From Ardenticatenaceae bacterium (GTDB lineage Bacteria; Chloroflexota; Anaerolineae; Promineifilales; Promineifilaceae): a stretch of DNA of 64,000 nucleotides. Below the pieces are notes generated by a model. It did no database searches. It was not told the DNA's origin and saw only the letters and a list, made by a program, of their open reading frames with translations. The translations under genes and the position numbers were made by a program. Position 1 is the first letter of the stretch; every line of letters begins with the position of its first letter. Shown here in pieces: positions 33,511 through 42,829 of this stretch. The DNA is taken from the NCBI GenBank assembly GCA_030065875.1, contig JASJCR010000001.1, positions 91,239 through 155,238 on the forward strand, written 5' to 3'.

Positions 33511-35010
33511 CTGGTAGATTTCCCCAAATTTCTTGTGGGCATAAGCCACAAATGGTTCGTGCGTGAGGGGGCGGCCGGTGGCTCGGGTAATCAATTCAGC
33601 TGAGTCGTATTTTTTGCCGTGCTGGTGGATATTCTCCCTAAGCCATTGATGCAGGGCATCTACCTGACCGCGGGCCAGCTCGGTTTCGATCTGCGGTGAC
33701 TGCTTTATCGCCGCTTCGAGGATTTGGGCGGAGTAAAAATTGCCCAGGGCATAGGTGGGGAAGTACCCGAAGCTCGGCCGGGTCCAGTGAATATCCTGCA
33801 GGCAGCCCACCGCATCATTGGCTGGGGTGACCCCTAACAATTCAGCCATCTTGTCATTCCATGCTGTCGGAACATCGTTGACTTCCAAATCCCCATTTAG
33901 CATGGCCTGTTCCAGCTCAAACCGCAAGATAATGTGCATGTTATAGGTTAGCTCATCCGCTTCGACCCGTATAAATGAGGGTTGAACCTTGTTGATCGCC
34001 CGATAAAATTGTTCCAGAGAAATTGATCCCAGCTGCTGGGGGAAAGCGTTTTGCAAGTGATTGTAATGAGTGTTCCAAAATCCTCGGCTGCGGCCGACCA
34101 GGTTTTCAAACATGCGCGATTGAGATTCGTGAATGCCCATCGATGTGCCCCGAGCGAGCGGGGTCCTTTCCAGTTCCGGGCCGGTTCCCTGTTCATACAT
34201 CGCATGTCCGCATTCGTGCATCACGCCAAACAAAAACGGATTGAGGAAATTGGGATTCCAGCGCGTGGTAATGCGCGCGTCATTCCGGCTGAAGCTGGCG
34301 GCGAAGGGATGGGCTGCGGTCCCCAGGTGACCTTTATCAAAGTCATAGCCAACCGCCCGGGCAAAATAGGGCGCAGTTTCTTTTTGCTTGTTGACATCAA
34401 ACGGCTGGTGCAAAGCAGAGTCGTCAACCAGGTGATTCTTTTCTGAGATGGCTTGGATGAGAGGGAGGACGGCTTCTTTAACCGCATCAAAAACGGCGCG
34501 CACGTCGGCCGTAGTCATCCCTCGCTCATATTGTTTGAGCAGGGCATCATATTTTTCATCCTCATACTCGCGATATTCAACTTCTTCGCGGGATAATTCA
34601 ATAACGGCCGCCAGGTGAGGCGCAAAAATGGAAAAATCACTTTGTTCTCGGGCTTCTTTCCAGGCCGGGAGCGCTTTCCCATTGACTTCGCTTACGCGCC
34701 GCACGTAATCTTCGGGAATTTGTTTCGTTTCCGCGTAATCGCGTTTTAAGTAGCGAACCAGACTGGCTTCGGTGCTGTCGTAGCTGGCACCGTTGAGCTC
34801 AGACTCTGCATTTTCAATTAACTCTCCCGTTTTATCAGCGGTATAGAGTTGATGGTGTAGTTTTCGCAGGGTGGTCATTTGCTGGGTCCGGACCGCTGAT
34901 CCCTGCGAGGGCATATTGACCTCGCGATCCCAACTCAAAATCCACAAACTTTTTTCAAGGTCGTGAATTTCATTGATTTTTTCTAATAAAGCTTGATAAT
35001 GTTTTCCCAT
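33505..35010 (-). CDS. M32-family metallocarboxypeptidase
   Basis: The 501-residue protein cuts single residues from the C-terminus of peptides, using zinc or cobalt. The motif HECGHAMYE gives HExxH with H265, E266, H269. The second family signature is GIHESQSRMFENLVGRS shortly after. The protein is all helical and shows no signal peptide, as usual for this cytoplasmic family (Taq/Pfu carboxypeptidase 1). I chose ATG 35010 because CAGGAG lies 8 nt upstream; a TTG 18 nt earlier would put that site inside the gene. It is convergent with DinB; upstream lies a 540-bp repeat-rich gap. Confidence 0.95.
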   Translation of the reverse strand: MGKHYQALLEKINEIHDLEKSLWILSWDREVNMPSQGSAVRTQQMTTLRKLHHQLYTADKTGELIENAESELNGASYDSTEASLVRYLKRDYAETKQIPEDYVRRVSEVNGKALPAWKEAREQSDFSIFAPHLAAVIELSREEVEYREYEDEKYDALLKQYERGMTTADVRAVFDAVKEAVLPLIQAISEKNHLVDDSALHQPFDVNKQKETAPYFARAVGYDFDKGHLGTAAHPFAASFSRNDARITTRWNPNFLNPFLFGVMHECGHAMYEQGTGPELERTPLARGTSMGIHESQSRMFENLVGRSRGFWNTHYNHLQNAFPQQLGSISLEQFYRAINKVQPSFIRVEADELTYNMHIILRFELEQAMLNGDLEVNDVPTAWNDKMAELLGVTPANDAVGCLQDIHWTRPSFGYFPTYALGNFYSAQILEAAIKQSPQIETELARGQVDALHQWLRENIHQHGKKYDSAELITRATGRPLTHEPFVAYAHKKFGEIYQL

Positions 35011-35233
35011 CGAGCGCACTCCTGTCAATCATCCAAGTCGAAAATTTTATTTATATTGGAAAGGGGGTTGTGTGTTGGTTTGGCTCTCCACAATATAACT
35101 AATTTGAGGTTTCAGTAAATCACTGACACCCAAATTATATGAGGTTTTTATGATAACCATGTATTTGGCTGCTTCGCTGCACAAACTCCTTTACCAGGTT
35201 GTGTGTGGGATATGTCTTCACCCCCGCATTATT
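35011..35233. other. Repeat-rich intergenic region (left part)
   Basis: This begins a 539-bp gap between the M32 carboxypeptidase and the response-regulator kinase. It holds the promoter side of the carboxypeptidase. I find no ORF with coding character. The dispersed repeats to its right are listed separately. From 35400 to 35475 there is only an imperfect palindrome, GTCGGTTTTAATCGAC, at 35447-35462. Confidence 0.35.
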
Positions 35234-35364
35234 GAAGATTTACTAATAAATGCGGATACTTCGAAAACAGGCCCGTCATCCTGTCCCCCGTCTTCATGAG
35301 GGTAAACGACGGCGGGGATCCACCAGTGGCCATCCAATGGATTCCCGCTTTCGCGGGAATGACG
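35234..35364 (+). repeat. Dispersed ~135-bp intergenic repeat, copy 1
   Basis: The copy runs from GAAGATTTAC through GTCATCCTGTCCCCCGTC, GGCGGGGATCCACC and GGCCATCCA to the perfect palindrome ATTCCCGCTTTCGCGGGAAT (35341-35360), ending GACG. A second copy of the same order lies inverted at 50124-50265. Inner hairpins make it look like a REP-type or MITE-like element. Confidence 0.75.
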
Positions 35365-35475
35365 ACGCGATATCGGCATCTATTTGTCAAAACTCAAAAA
35401 TGTGGGGTTAAAGGGCTTGACCTGATGGGTCACCAACCCTTTAGCCGTCGGTTTTAATCGACGGGTATCGGTTTA

Positions 35476-35526
35476 TTCGACTGCGTTCAGGGCAGGTTCC
35501 GGGAAAATCCGTGCCATCCGCGGCTA
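35476..35526 (+). repeat. Short TTCGACTGCG...CAGG repeat, copy A
   Basis: TTCGACTGCGTTCAGGGCAG and then GAAAATCCGTGCC...CGCGGCT match, with gaps, TTCGGCTGCGGTCAGGACAG...GAAAATCTGCGGCT at 50377-50418. A related third form lies at 52300-52349. It sits just before the end of the response-regulator kinase gene. Confidence 0.5.
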
Positions 35527-35549
35527 AAATTAATTGTGGTACGCAGCAC

Positions 35550-36656
35550 TTAAGCTGCTTCGGTTTTAATGGGAACGAGGAGTTTTTGAACGAGGCCGAA
35601 CTCTTTGCCGGGGGTCAACTGCAGCTCACCGTCGTATATGCGCGCGATTTTGGCCGCCAGTGTTAAACCCATCCCCAGACCCTGCTGTTCGTATTCGGTC
35701 CGCCGGAATTGTTTATGCTGACCGACATTGACAATTTCCTCTTCTGTCATACCGGGACCGGCATCTTTAAAAATCAGAGCATAACATCCATTTTCGATCC
35801 CATCGGTGACGGAGACTTCTTGACCAGCGGCCGAAAATTTAAAGGAGTTATTGATCAACTCGGAAAATGCGTAGATAAAGTGTTCTCGAGAGATTTTTAA
35901 TGGGGGGCTGTGTTTGAGCTCTACCGCGAGATCTTTTTCCCGTTTTTGGCGACGCCCTTCATCTTCAACAAAAGATTCTACCGTTCCCCGCGGGAATTCC
36001 GTTACGCTCTGACGCACCTCGGCCAATCTTGTGTTTGAAGATTCGATAATTTCCAGCTGGGCAAACAGAAGGTAATGTTCGATGACCCGATGTAGTCGCT
36101 GACCAGAAGATAAGATACTTTTACCTAAATCTTTGATTTGACTGGAAGTTAGTTCGTCGGAGTACATCGTCAGCAGTTCGCCACTGGCAATGATGCCTGA
36201 AAGAGGGGTGTGGAATTCATGAGGTAGGCTGTGGGTAATCGCTTCCTGAATGGTCCTCAATGGTGTTATAAAGCGTTCCCTCAAGCGAGCCTGCTTTTGC
36301 AGCATCGTGTCTATCGCTCGAATGAGTTCATCTGTTGTAAACGGTTTGGTTAAGTAATCTTCAGCCCCTAAGGTCATCCCTTTGCGTATATCCGATCGTT
36401 CCGCTTTTGCGGTCAAAAACAAAACCGGAATGGTGCTGGTTTCCGGGTTTTGCTTTAACCCCTTGATCATTTCAAACCCATCCATTCGAGGCATCATGAT
36501 GTCTGAAATGATAAGGTCTGGTGTTTCCTGTAAGGCTTTTTCTAATCCCTCTTTGCCGTTTGATGAGACAAATACATCGTGGCCTTCCAGTTCTAGAAGA
36601 TCGGCGATATCGTCGCGTAACGCTTTTTCATTTTCAATTACTAAGATTTTGGCCAT
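35550..36656 (-). CDS. Hybrid response regulator-histidine kinase (REC first)
   Basis: The 368-residue soluble protein has an N-terminal receiver domain (1-120): phospho-acceptor D52 in ISDIMMPRMDGF, acidic D15/D16 and K104 in LTKPF. A HisKA-like helix pair follows, with H146 in LPHEFHTPLSGI, then a HATPase domain (about 235-365) with SELINNSFKFS, KDAGPGMTEEEI and QGLGMGLTLAAKIA. This REC-HisKA order, with no other sensor, is typical of cyanobacterial and Chloroflexota hybrid kinases that take phosphate from another kinase. It could serve one of the orphan kinases in this window; that pairing is a guess. No output DNA-binding domain is present. Confidence 0.9.
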   Translation of the reverse strand: MAKILVIENEKALRDDIADLLELEGHDVFVSSNGKEGLEKALQETPDLIISDIMMPRMDGFEMIKGLKQNPETSTIPVLFLTAKAERSDIRKGMTLGAEDYLTKPFTTDELIRAIDTMLQKQARLRERFITPLRTIQEAITHSLPHEFHTPLSGIIASGELLTMYSDELTSSQIKDLGKSILSSGQRLHRVIEHYLLFAQLEIIESSNTRLAEVRQSVTEFPRGTVESFVEDEGRRQKREKDLAVELKHSPPLKISREHFIYAFSELINNSFKFSAAGQEVSVTDGIENGCYALIFKDAGPGMTEEEIVNVGQHKQFRRTEYEQQGLGMGLTLAAKIARIYDGELQLTPGKEFGLVQKLLVPIKTEAA

Positions 36657-36795
36657 AAGTTTAGGAATTAAGAACTAATACTTCAATACTTCCTATTATT
36701 ACATATCTTTGATAATAATTTAAGCATTCGGTAGAAAACCGGATAGTCCTTTATTACTAAAAGGCGTTTAGGGAGGGGGTTTGAATGTGAACCAG

Positions 36796-36823
36796 GCAAG
36801 ACCGCTGTAGGCAGCGGCCTTGC
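36796..36823. other. Hairpin downstream of ornithine aminotransferase
   Basis: GCAAGACCGCTG (36796-36807) pairs with CAGCGGCCTTGC (36812-36823) with one mismatch and a 4-nt loop. It lies 20 nt past the aminotransferase stop on the minus strand. It has no U-run, so a terminator role is uncertain. Confidence 0.4.
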
Positions 36824-36842
36824 TTCTGTTATGACAGAATGA

Positions 36843-38081
36843 TTAATTTTGGGGCATGTTTAGAACTTCGGTGACAATGGGGATGGTCCAATCAATCGTT
36901 TCTTTATCAATCACCAAAGGAGGGGCAAAACGAATAACCGTTTTATGGGTATCTTTGCACAGAATCCCTCTTTTTTGTAATTCCAGGCAAAAACGGTGAG
37001 CCCCACCGGCCGTTTCATTGACTTCTATGCCGATCAATAATCCTTTGCCGCGGACTTCTTTGACGTACGGGCTGGGGATCTCAGCCAGCCGTTCTAAATA
37101 GTATTCACCGAGTTCGGCCGCACGCTCCGCCAAGTGTTCATCGACGATTACGTTGAGGGCCTCGGTGGCAACGGCCGCTCCTAGCGGATTGCCGCCATAG
37201 GTGGAGCCGTGGTCACCCGGTTCAAACACGTCCATGATTTCAGTGTCGGCGCAAATCGCACTGACCGGATAAAAACCGCCGCTCAATGCTTTGCCTAAAA
37301 TCAGGATATCCGGCCGGGCATTTTCGTGTTCAAAGGCGAACATTTTCCCCGTACGGCCGAGGCCAACCTGAATTTCATCTGCCATAAATAAAATGTTGTT
37401 TTTTGTACAAATATCACGCACCGCCCGCATATACCCGTCCGGAGGAACGATGACCCCACCTTCTCCCTGAATGGGTTCGATCAAAATACCGGCCGTATTG
37501 GGGGTAATCGACCGCCTGATCGCTTCGATATCCCCATAAGGGACCGTCGTAAATCCGGGAGTGTGTGGCCCGAACATCTCTCGATAAGCGGTTTCGGTGG
37601 AAAATGAAATGATGGTTGTGGTGCGGCCGTGGAAATTGCCCTGGGCCACAATAATTTCAGCCTGATTGTGAGGAACCCCTTTGCGCGTGTAGGCCCACTT
37701 TCGCGTTAGTTTAAGGGCGGTTTCGATCGCTTCTGCACCAGAATTCATCGGCAGCGCTTTATCAAAACCGGTTACCTCATTGAGTTTGAGTAAAAATTTG
37801 GCAAATTGATCATTGCGAAAGGCGCGGGAGGCGAGGGGGAGGCGCTGGGCCTGATCGATCATCGCCTGGAGGATACGTGGATGGCAATGGCCCTGGGAAA
37901 CGGCCGAATAGGCGCTTAAACAATCCAGATAGCGATTGCCGTTGGTGTCATAAAGCCACACACCTTCCCCATGAGAAAGGACGACGTCTCCTAAAATGGT
38001 GTAGTTATTGGCACCGTGCTTTCGTTCAATTTCAGCAAATTGCTGGGGGGCTATCGTTTGAGGTTCAGTTTTTTCGAGCAT
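36843..38081 (-). CDS. rocD: Ornithine aminotransferase
   Basis: The 412-residue class III PLP aminotransferase moves the delta-amino group of ornithine to 2-oxoglutarate, giving glutamate-5-semialdehyde, which cyclises to the proline precursor P5C. Evidence is the N-terminal HGANNYTILGDVVLSHGEG, LDCLSAYSAVSQGHCHPRI, MNSGAEAIETALKL, GNFHGRTTTIISFS and EPIQGEGGVI. Further on are the PLP-binding DEIQVGLGRTGK with the Schiff-base lysine in ILGKALSGGFYPVSA, and GSTYGGNPLGAAVA. These separate it from acetylornithine and GABA aminotransferases. It links arginine/ornithine to proline, for which proB and proA lie 16 kb away in this window. Confidence 0.93.
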   Translation of the reverse strand: MLEKTEPQTIAPQQFAEIERKHGANNYTILGDVVLSHGEGVWLYDTNGNRYLDCLSAYSAVSQGHCHPRILQAMIDQAQRLPLASRAFRNDQFAKFLLKLNEVTGFDKALPMNSGAEAIETALKLTRKWAYTRKGVPHNQAEIIVAQGNFHGRTTTIISFSTETAYREMFGPHTPGFTTVPYGDIEAIRRSITPNTAGILIEPIQGEGGVIVPPDGYMRAVRDICTKNNILFMADEIQVGLGRTGKMFAFEHENARPDILILGKALSGGFYPVSAICADTEIMDVFEPGDHGSTYGGNPLGAAVATEALNVIVDEHLAERAAELGEYYLERLAEIPSPYVKEVRGKGLLIGIEVNETAGGAHRFCLELQKRGILCKDTHKTVIRFAPPLVIDKETIDWTIPIVTEVLNMPQN

Positions 38082-38617
38082 GGCACAACTCCTTTTATTT
38101 CAATTTTGCAATATATCATTTTGTAGTGAGGTTTGGCCGCAGACGCCCGTCTGAGACCGGTGCATAAGCTTTGCCCAAAGATGGCTTTAAAAAATGCGCT
38201 CCACCTTGATCTATCGGAAAGTCAAAGCGAAAGAAGCCGGGGTTGATCAGGAAATTATCCCAAAAAATAATTCTCTGATACCATTCTCTCTTGTTTCTGG
38301 TAACGTTTGCTCGTGGAGCCGCATGTGCTTTAACGATCAACATAGGGGCAATCTTTACCAAATAAAGGTCGCCTAATGGCCTCATAGATAAAAAAAAGCC
38401 CGATGATCCTCGATTCGGTGGTGAAACGATTCAACAGGCTTTGCTCAGAGCGTCAGGATAATGAACTGACCTCATCTTTTCGGCTATTAAAGCATTCTCA
38501 TTATAAACCAAATTTGACGTCTGTCGATAGTCCGTGATAGCCATTGGCTTGATTTTTTTTAGAAATTAACGGGCAAATTGAAACGTAAGATCATTAAGGC
38601 GGAGGAAGTGAGGTCCC
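38082..38617. other. 536-bp intergenic region, no gene recognised
   Basis: This is the divergent control region between the ornithine aminotransferase (minus) and the cation exchanger (plus). Short ORFs of 60 and 89 codons occupy it, but neither has a ribosome site nor a familiar motif, and they overlap on opposite strands. An A-run followed by a weak AAAAGCC/GGCTTTG stem lies at about 38390-38452. A decayed gene cannot be ruled out. Confidence 0.35.
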
Positions 38618-39589
38618 ATGTTTTCCGGGTTTCCATTATTCAGCGGTCTGATAGTTATCGGCTGCATATTTGGGTTTTGGTTTGGAGCAAACTGGCTTGT
38701 TGAAAGCGCGGTGCGCATTGCGCGGCGCATTGGCGTTTCCGAATTAATTATCGGTTTGACGATTGTCGCCATCGGCACCTCTGCGCCGGAATTTGCGGTT
38801 TCCATTAGCTCGGCCGCCACCGATCAGCTTGATATCTCAATCGGCAACATTGTGGGATCAAATATTTTCAACGTGGGATTTATTTTAGGAGGGTTGGCAT
38901 TTTTCCGGCCGGTGACCACCAGTCGAGGCCTTGTTTATCGCGATGGATTTGTCGTGATTTTGGCCACGGTGATGCTGATGGTTTTTATGTGGGATCAATA
39001 TTTAGAATGGTATGAAGGGGTGATATTTTTGGTCCTGCTGGCCCTTTACATTCTCTATCTTTATTTTCGGCGCGCAGCTCCTGATGAAGAGCTGCCAGAG
39101 GGGCCATTTTCCTGGACCGATATCCCCTGGCTGCTGGTTGGTCTGGCCGTGGTTGTTGGCAGCGGAAACTATTTTGTGGAGCACGCCTCGATTATCGCCC
39201 AATATTATGGGGTATCTGATTGGGTGATCGGGGTGACCGTTGTCGCTTTTGGCACCTCCGCTCCAGAAATGGCCACATCGGCCGTGGCCCTGCTGCGTAA
39301 TCACAGTGATATTTCGGCCGGTAATTTAATTGGCAGCAATATTTTTAACCTTTTTGGCGTGTTGGGATTGGCCCCGACCATCGCCAAAGGCGGCCGGATG
39401 CTGGTTGACACCGGAGCCCAGGAAAGCACCTATATCCTGCTTCTGCTGATGTTTCTGGTGGTTGTGTTGATGCGTACCAAATGGCAAGTATCTCGCCTGG
39501 AAGGAGCCTTTCTTTTTCTTTTTGGGCTGGTCAGCTGGATTTTAAATTTTTCAAATATATCGATTTTTCAGATTCTGGGGATTACCTGA
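38618..39589 (+). CDS. Ca2+/cation:Na+ or H+ exchanger (CaCA, YrbG-like)
   Basis: The 323-residue membrane protein has about ten helices in two inverted halves. Each half carries the alpha-repeat of the CaCA family: GTSAPEFAVSIS with GSNIFNVGFILGG (about 50-95), and GTSAPEMATSAVAL with GSNIFNLFGVLG (about 210-250). The two acidic residues (Glu in each SAPE) bind the ion. YrbG-type proteins exchange calcium or other cations against sodium or protons across the cytoplasmic membrane. GGAGGAAG lies a few bases before the ATG, so the start is well set. It stands alone between long intergenic regions; no partner is obvious. Confidence 0.93.
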   Translation: MFSGFPLFSGLIVIGCIFGFWFGANWLVESAVRIARRIGVSELIIGLTIVAIGTSAPEFAVSISSAATDQLDISIGNIVGSNIFNVGFILGGLAFFRPVTTSRGLVYRDGFVVILATVMLMVFMWDQYLEWYEGVIFLVLLALYILYLYFRRAAPDEELPEGPFSWTDIPWLLVGLAVVVGSGNYFVEHASIIAQYYGVSDWVIGVTVVAFGTSAPEMATSAVALLRNHSDISAGNLIGSNIFNLFGVLGLAPTIAKGGRMLVDTGAQESTYILLLLMFLVVVLMRTKWQVSRLEGAFLFLFGLVSWILNFSNISIFQILGIT

Positions 39590-39645
39590 GTTTAAGTGGT
39601 CAGCTCTCTGTTTTATAATGTGATGATTAAAAGATGAAAGTCATA

Positions 39646-39673
39646 TTGTCAAAATAGGGGAGATCATTATAAT
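39646..39673 (+). promoter_or_regulatory. Sigma70-type promoter for korAB
   Basis: TTGTCA (39646-39651), 16 nt, then a perfect TATAAT (39668-39673), 113 nt upstream of the korA ATG. Together with the rpsO promoter it is the best match in the window. Confidence 0.7.
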
Positions 39674-39786
39674 GCCACATTACGCTTAACAAACTGTTAA
39701 CACTTGGTTGTGATTGGAGCAGCAAGTTTTCTCTTCTTTCTGAGACATGAACGCCCACAATAAAAAGACCTGGAGGCAAACTCACT

Positions 39787-41625
39787 ATGGCGATTCGTTC
39801 AGCCATCCCGGATGCCGCCGTAGACGATAGCGGGCAGCGATCGGTAATAAACGATTTTTCGATCGTGGTCGCCACAGCTAACGGAACCGGCAGCCAAACT
39901 TCAAACCTCGCAATTTTGCGCGCCATTTACAAAATGGGTATCCCCGTCAACGGGAAAAATATTTTCCCATCAAATATTCAAGGACTTCCGACCTGGTACC
40001 ACATACGCGTCAGCAAAGATGGTTATGTGGCCCGCCGCGAAAATTCTGAAGTTCTTGTCGCCTTTAATTCAGATACCGCCGTGCAGGATCTTCAAGATTT
40101 ACCAAGCGGTGGAATCTGCATCTACCGCGATGATCTCAAAGGATTGCCGGAACGCACCGATGTCACGATGTATCCGGTTCCCCTGGTGCGCCTGCTTCGG
40201 CAAACCGGAGCAAAGGGATCCTTTCGCGATCGATATACCAACATGATTTACGTGGGCGTTGTGGCCCGCCTGCTGGATATCGATCTCGAGAAACTTGACC
40301 TGGCCCTCGATATTCACTTCAAGCGGCGGCGGAAGCTGGTTGATATGAATATGGAAGTCATTCGCATGGCTTATGACTGGGCGATGGAAAATCTCGAAAA
40401 AAGTGATCCCTATCGGGTAGCCCCGATGAATGAAACAGAGGGTCAAATATTGATCACCGGTAACGAAGCCGGCGGGTTGGGATCGATATTTGGCGGCGTA
40501 ACCGTCTGTACCTGGTATCCAATTACCCCATCAACCAGCCTGGTAGACGCCATCAACGAATATCTTCCTCAGCTCCGCATCGATGAAGAAACCGGTAAGG
40601 CAACGTATGCGGTTGTCCAGGCCGAGGACGAATTGGCGGCCATCGGTATGGTTTTGGGTGCCGGATGGGTTGGTGCCCGAGCGATGACGGCCACTTCCGG
40701 TCCCGGCATTTCTCTGATGACTGAATTTATTGGTCTAGGATATTTTGCCGAACTGCCGGGCGTTGTTTGGGATATTCAGCGTGTGGGTCCCAGCACCGGT
40801 TTGCCCACCCGCACCGGCCAAGGAGACGTGTTGGCCGCCTATTTCTGCGGTCATGGGGACACCAAAAATGTGGTGCTGTTCCCCGGTGATGTGCATGAAT
40901 GCTTTAAGTTTGGCACCACGTCCTTTAATTTGGCGGAGCATTTGCAAACCCCCGTTTTTGTGTTGAGCGATCTGGATTTAGGTATGAATAACTGGTTGTC
41001 TGAACCATTTGATTACCCAGAAGAGCCGATTATTCGAGGAAAGGTCCTGACTGCTGAAGAAGTGGCCGAGAAAGGCTTTAAGCGCTTTGCCGATATCGAT
41101 GGGGATGGTATTGGTTATCGGACCTTGCCGGGGAATGAACACCCCCTCTCAGCTTACTTTACCCGCGGTACAGGGCACAATGAAGCGGCCGTTTACAGCG
41201 AGCGATCGGAAGATTGGCTGGAAAATATGGAGCGCTTAAATCGCAAATTAGACACGGCCCGCGATCTCGTTCCGGCGCCAGTTGTGGATGAACAGGAAGA
41301 CGCTGACTTTGGGATTATCGCCTTTGGATCGACGAAGTTTGCGATCGAAGAAGCCCGCGACCGCCTGGCGGCCGAAGGGGTAAAAACCAGCTTCATGAGA
41401 CTTTTGGCGCTGCCCCTTAGCAATGACGTCCGGGAATTTGTGGAAAAGTATGATCGCGTGTATGTGGTTGAATTAAATCGCGATGGCCAAATGCATATGA
41501 TTTTGCAAACCGAAATGCCTGATTTGGCGACACGTCTGGTTTCGGTTGCTCATTTAGACGGGATGCCGATGACGGCCGCCTGGCTTATGCGAACCCTGCA
41601 AGAAAAAGAAGGAGAGGCAGCATGA
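39787..41625 (+). CDS. korA: 2-oxoacid:ferredoxin oxidoreductase, fused gamma-alpha subunit
   Basis: The 612-residue protein is the large subunit of a 2-oxoacid:acceptor oxidoreductase, which decarboxylates a 2-oxoacid with CoA and passes electrons to ferredoxin. Residues 20-200 are the gamma domain (VVATANGTGSQTSNLAIL). Residues 215-440 are the pyrimidine-binding alpha domain (GNEAGGLGSIFGGVTVCTWY, PITPSTSLVDAI). The transketolase C-like domain lies at about 480-600. The gamma-alpha fusion and the two-subunit arrangement are typical of 2-oxoglutarate (KorAB) enzymes, but pyruvate or branched-chain oxoacids are possible. TGGAGG lies 10 nt before the ATG. The korB start overlaps its stop (ATGA). 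Confidence 0.93.
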   Translation: MAIRSAIPDAAVDDSGQRSVINDFSIVVATANGTGSQTSNLAILRAIYKMGIPVNGKNIFPSNIQGLPTWYHIRVSKDGYVARRENSEVLVAFNSDTAVQDLQDLPSGGICIYRDDLKGLPERTDVTMYPVPLVRLLRQTGAKGSFRDRYTNMIYVGVVARLLDIDLEKLDLALDIHFKRRRKLVDMNMEVIRMAYDWAMENLEKSDPYRVAPMNETEGQILITGNEAGGLGSIFGGVTVCTWYPITPSTSLVDAINEYLPQLRIDEETGKATYAVVQAEDELAAIGMVLGAGWVGARAMTATSGPGISLMTEFIGLGYFAELPGVVWDIQRVGPSTGLPTRTGQGDVLAAYFCGHGDTKNVVLFPGDVHECFKFGTTSFNLAEHLQTPVFVLSDLDLGMNNWLSEPFDYPEEPIIRGKVLTAEEVAEKGFKRFADIDGDGIGYRTLPGNEHPLSAYFTRGTGHNEAAVYSERSEDWLENMERLNRKLDTARDLVPAPVVDEQEDADFGIIAFGSTKFAIEEARDRLAAEGVKTSFMRLLALPLSNDVREFVEKYDRVYVVELNRDGQMHMILQTEMPDLATRLVSVAHLDGMPMTAAWLMRTLQEKEGEAA

Positions 41626-42656
41626 CCAGCAGAAGACAAAGAACAAACAGCCTCGGTTTAACCAAAGCCGATTACAATGCCCGCCCTACAACCCTTTGCC
41701 AGGGGTGTGGGCACAACTCAATTTCCAGCCAAATTATCAACGTGGCTTTTGAGTTGGGTATCGAGCAGCATAAAATGATCAAGCTCAGCGGGATCGGTTG
41801 TTCGAGCAAGTCACCAGCCTATTTTCTCGGTGGAACACACGGATTTAACGCCCTGCACGGCCGGATGCCTTCGGTGGCCACCGGTGCTCTGATGGGCAAT
41901 CATCAACTGCAGGCGATCGGCGTCAGCGGCGATGGCGACAGCGGCTCAATCGGCATGGGGCAGTTTAAACACGTCATGCGCCGCAACCTGCGTTTGGTTT
42001 ACATTGTGGAGAACAACGGCGTGTATGGCTTAACCAAAGGCCAATTTTCGGCCACGGCTGATATGGGGCAGTTCCTGAAATACGCCGGGCTCAACGAGCT
42101 GCCACCCATCGACCTGTGTATGGAGGCGATTGTGGCCGGCTGCGGGTTTGTGGCCCGATCGTTCTCCGGAGATGCCAAGCAGGTCCGCGAACTGTTAAAA
42201 GCCGCCCTGAGCTATGAAGGAACCGCACTTTTGGACATCATCAGTCCGTGTGTGACGTTTAACAACGATGAATCGTCCACCAAGAGCTATCCGTATGGCC
42301 GGCTGCACGAAGTGCAGCTCCACGACATTTCATTTGTGCCAAAGCTTGACGAAATTGAGATCGATGATTACCAGCCGGGTACGATGAAAGAGGTGGAAAT
42401 GCACGATGGTTCACAAATTCTCTTGCGCAAGCTGGAAGAAGATTATGATCCAACCGATCGCATGGGTGCGCTCCACCGTCTGCAGTGGGCTCAGGAGAAG
42501 CAGGAATTTATTACCGGCTTAATTTACTATGATAACAGCCGTCAGGCCCTTTCCAAGGTGATGAATATGATCGATGAGCCGCTGGGCACCCTGCCGAATG
42601 AAAAAATCCGGCCGTCAAAAGAAAAGCTGGATCAGGTAATGGAAAATTTGATTTAG
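41622..42656 (+). CDS. korB: 2-oxoacid:ferredoxin oxidoreductase, beta (TPP-binding) subunit
   Basis: The 344-residue partner of korA holds thiamine diphosphate and an Fe-S cluster. LCQGCGHNSI near the N-terminus gives the first two cluster cysteines, and GCSSKSPAYF a third. The TPP motif starts GDGDSGSIGMGQFKH (about 107-121) and ends VENNGVYGLTKGQ (about 139-151). Thr/Ser around LTKGQFSATAD is as expected. The C-terminal region (about 270-340) is longer than in the simplest beta subunits. The ATG overlaps the korA stop by 4 nt, so translation is coupled. A strong terminator follows 20 nt after the stop. Confidence 0.95.
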   Translation: MTSRRQRTNSLGLTKADYNARPTTLCQGCGHNSISSQIINVAFELGIEQHKMIKLSGIGCSSKSPAYFLGGTHGFNALHGRMPSVATGALMGNHQLQAIGVSGDGDSGSIGMGQFKHVMRRNLRLVYIVENNGVYGLTKGQFSATADMGQFLKYAGLNELPPIDLCMEAIVAGCGFVARSFSGDAKQVRELLKAALSYEGTALLDIISPCVTFNNDESSTKSYPYGRLHEVQLHDISFVPKLDEIEIDDYQPGTMKEVEMHDGSQILLRKLEEDYDPTDRMGALHRLQWAQEKQEFITGLIYYDNSRQALSKVMNMIDEPLGTLPNEKIRPSKEKLDQVMENLI

Positions 42657-42675
42657 TTTGCCCAACTGTATTTTT

Positions 42676-42712
42676 AAGGCGGAATTCGTGAGAGCGAATC
42701 CCGCCTTTTTTA
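42676..42712 (+). terminator. Intrinsic terminator of korAB
   Basis: AAGGCGG-ATTCG pairs with CGAAT-CCGCCTT across a TGAGAG loop with one mismatch. A T-rich run (TTTTTT) follows. It lies 20 nt after the korB stop. Confidence 0.88.
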
Positions 42713-42789
42713 TTTCAAAAAAAGCCGCGTAAGAAATTTGTAAACGTCATCGTCTACTCAATATTGGCTTATGTTTTGGCGTAAGCAAT

Positions 42790-42829
42790 AAAAAAGTGCC
42801 TACGAATCCGGTCAAAGTCTCGTAGGCAC
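42790..42829 (-). terminator. Orphan minus-strand terminator
   Basis: GTGCCTACGA (42796-42805) and TCGTAGGCAC (42820-42829) form a perfect 10-bp stem. On the minus strand the stem is followed by six U, a textbook terminator. Yet no minus-strand gene ends here, and the nearest upstream one on that strand is 1.6 kb away. A second hairpin (CCCTGCctgaGCAGGG, 42842-42857) stands just upstream on that strand. A small RNA or a plus-strand leader structure are both possible. Confidence 0.5.

Noticed and set aside
38116..38385. 89-codon minus-strand ORF between rocD and the exchanger gene
   Set aside because: It has no ribosome site and no familiar motif, and it competes with a 60-codon ORF on the other strand. 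Left as intergenic, although a decayed gene is possible.
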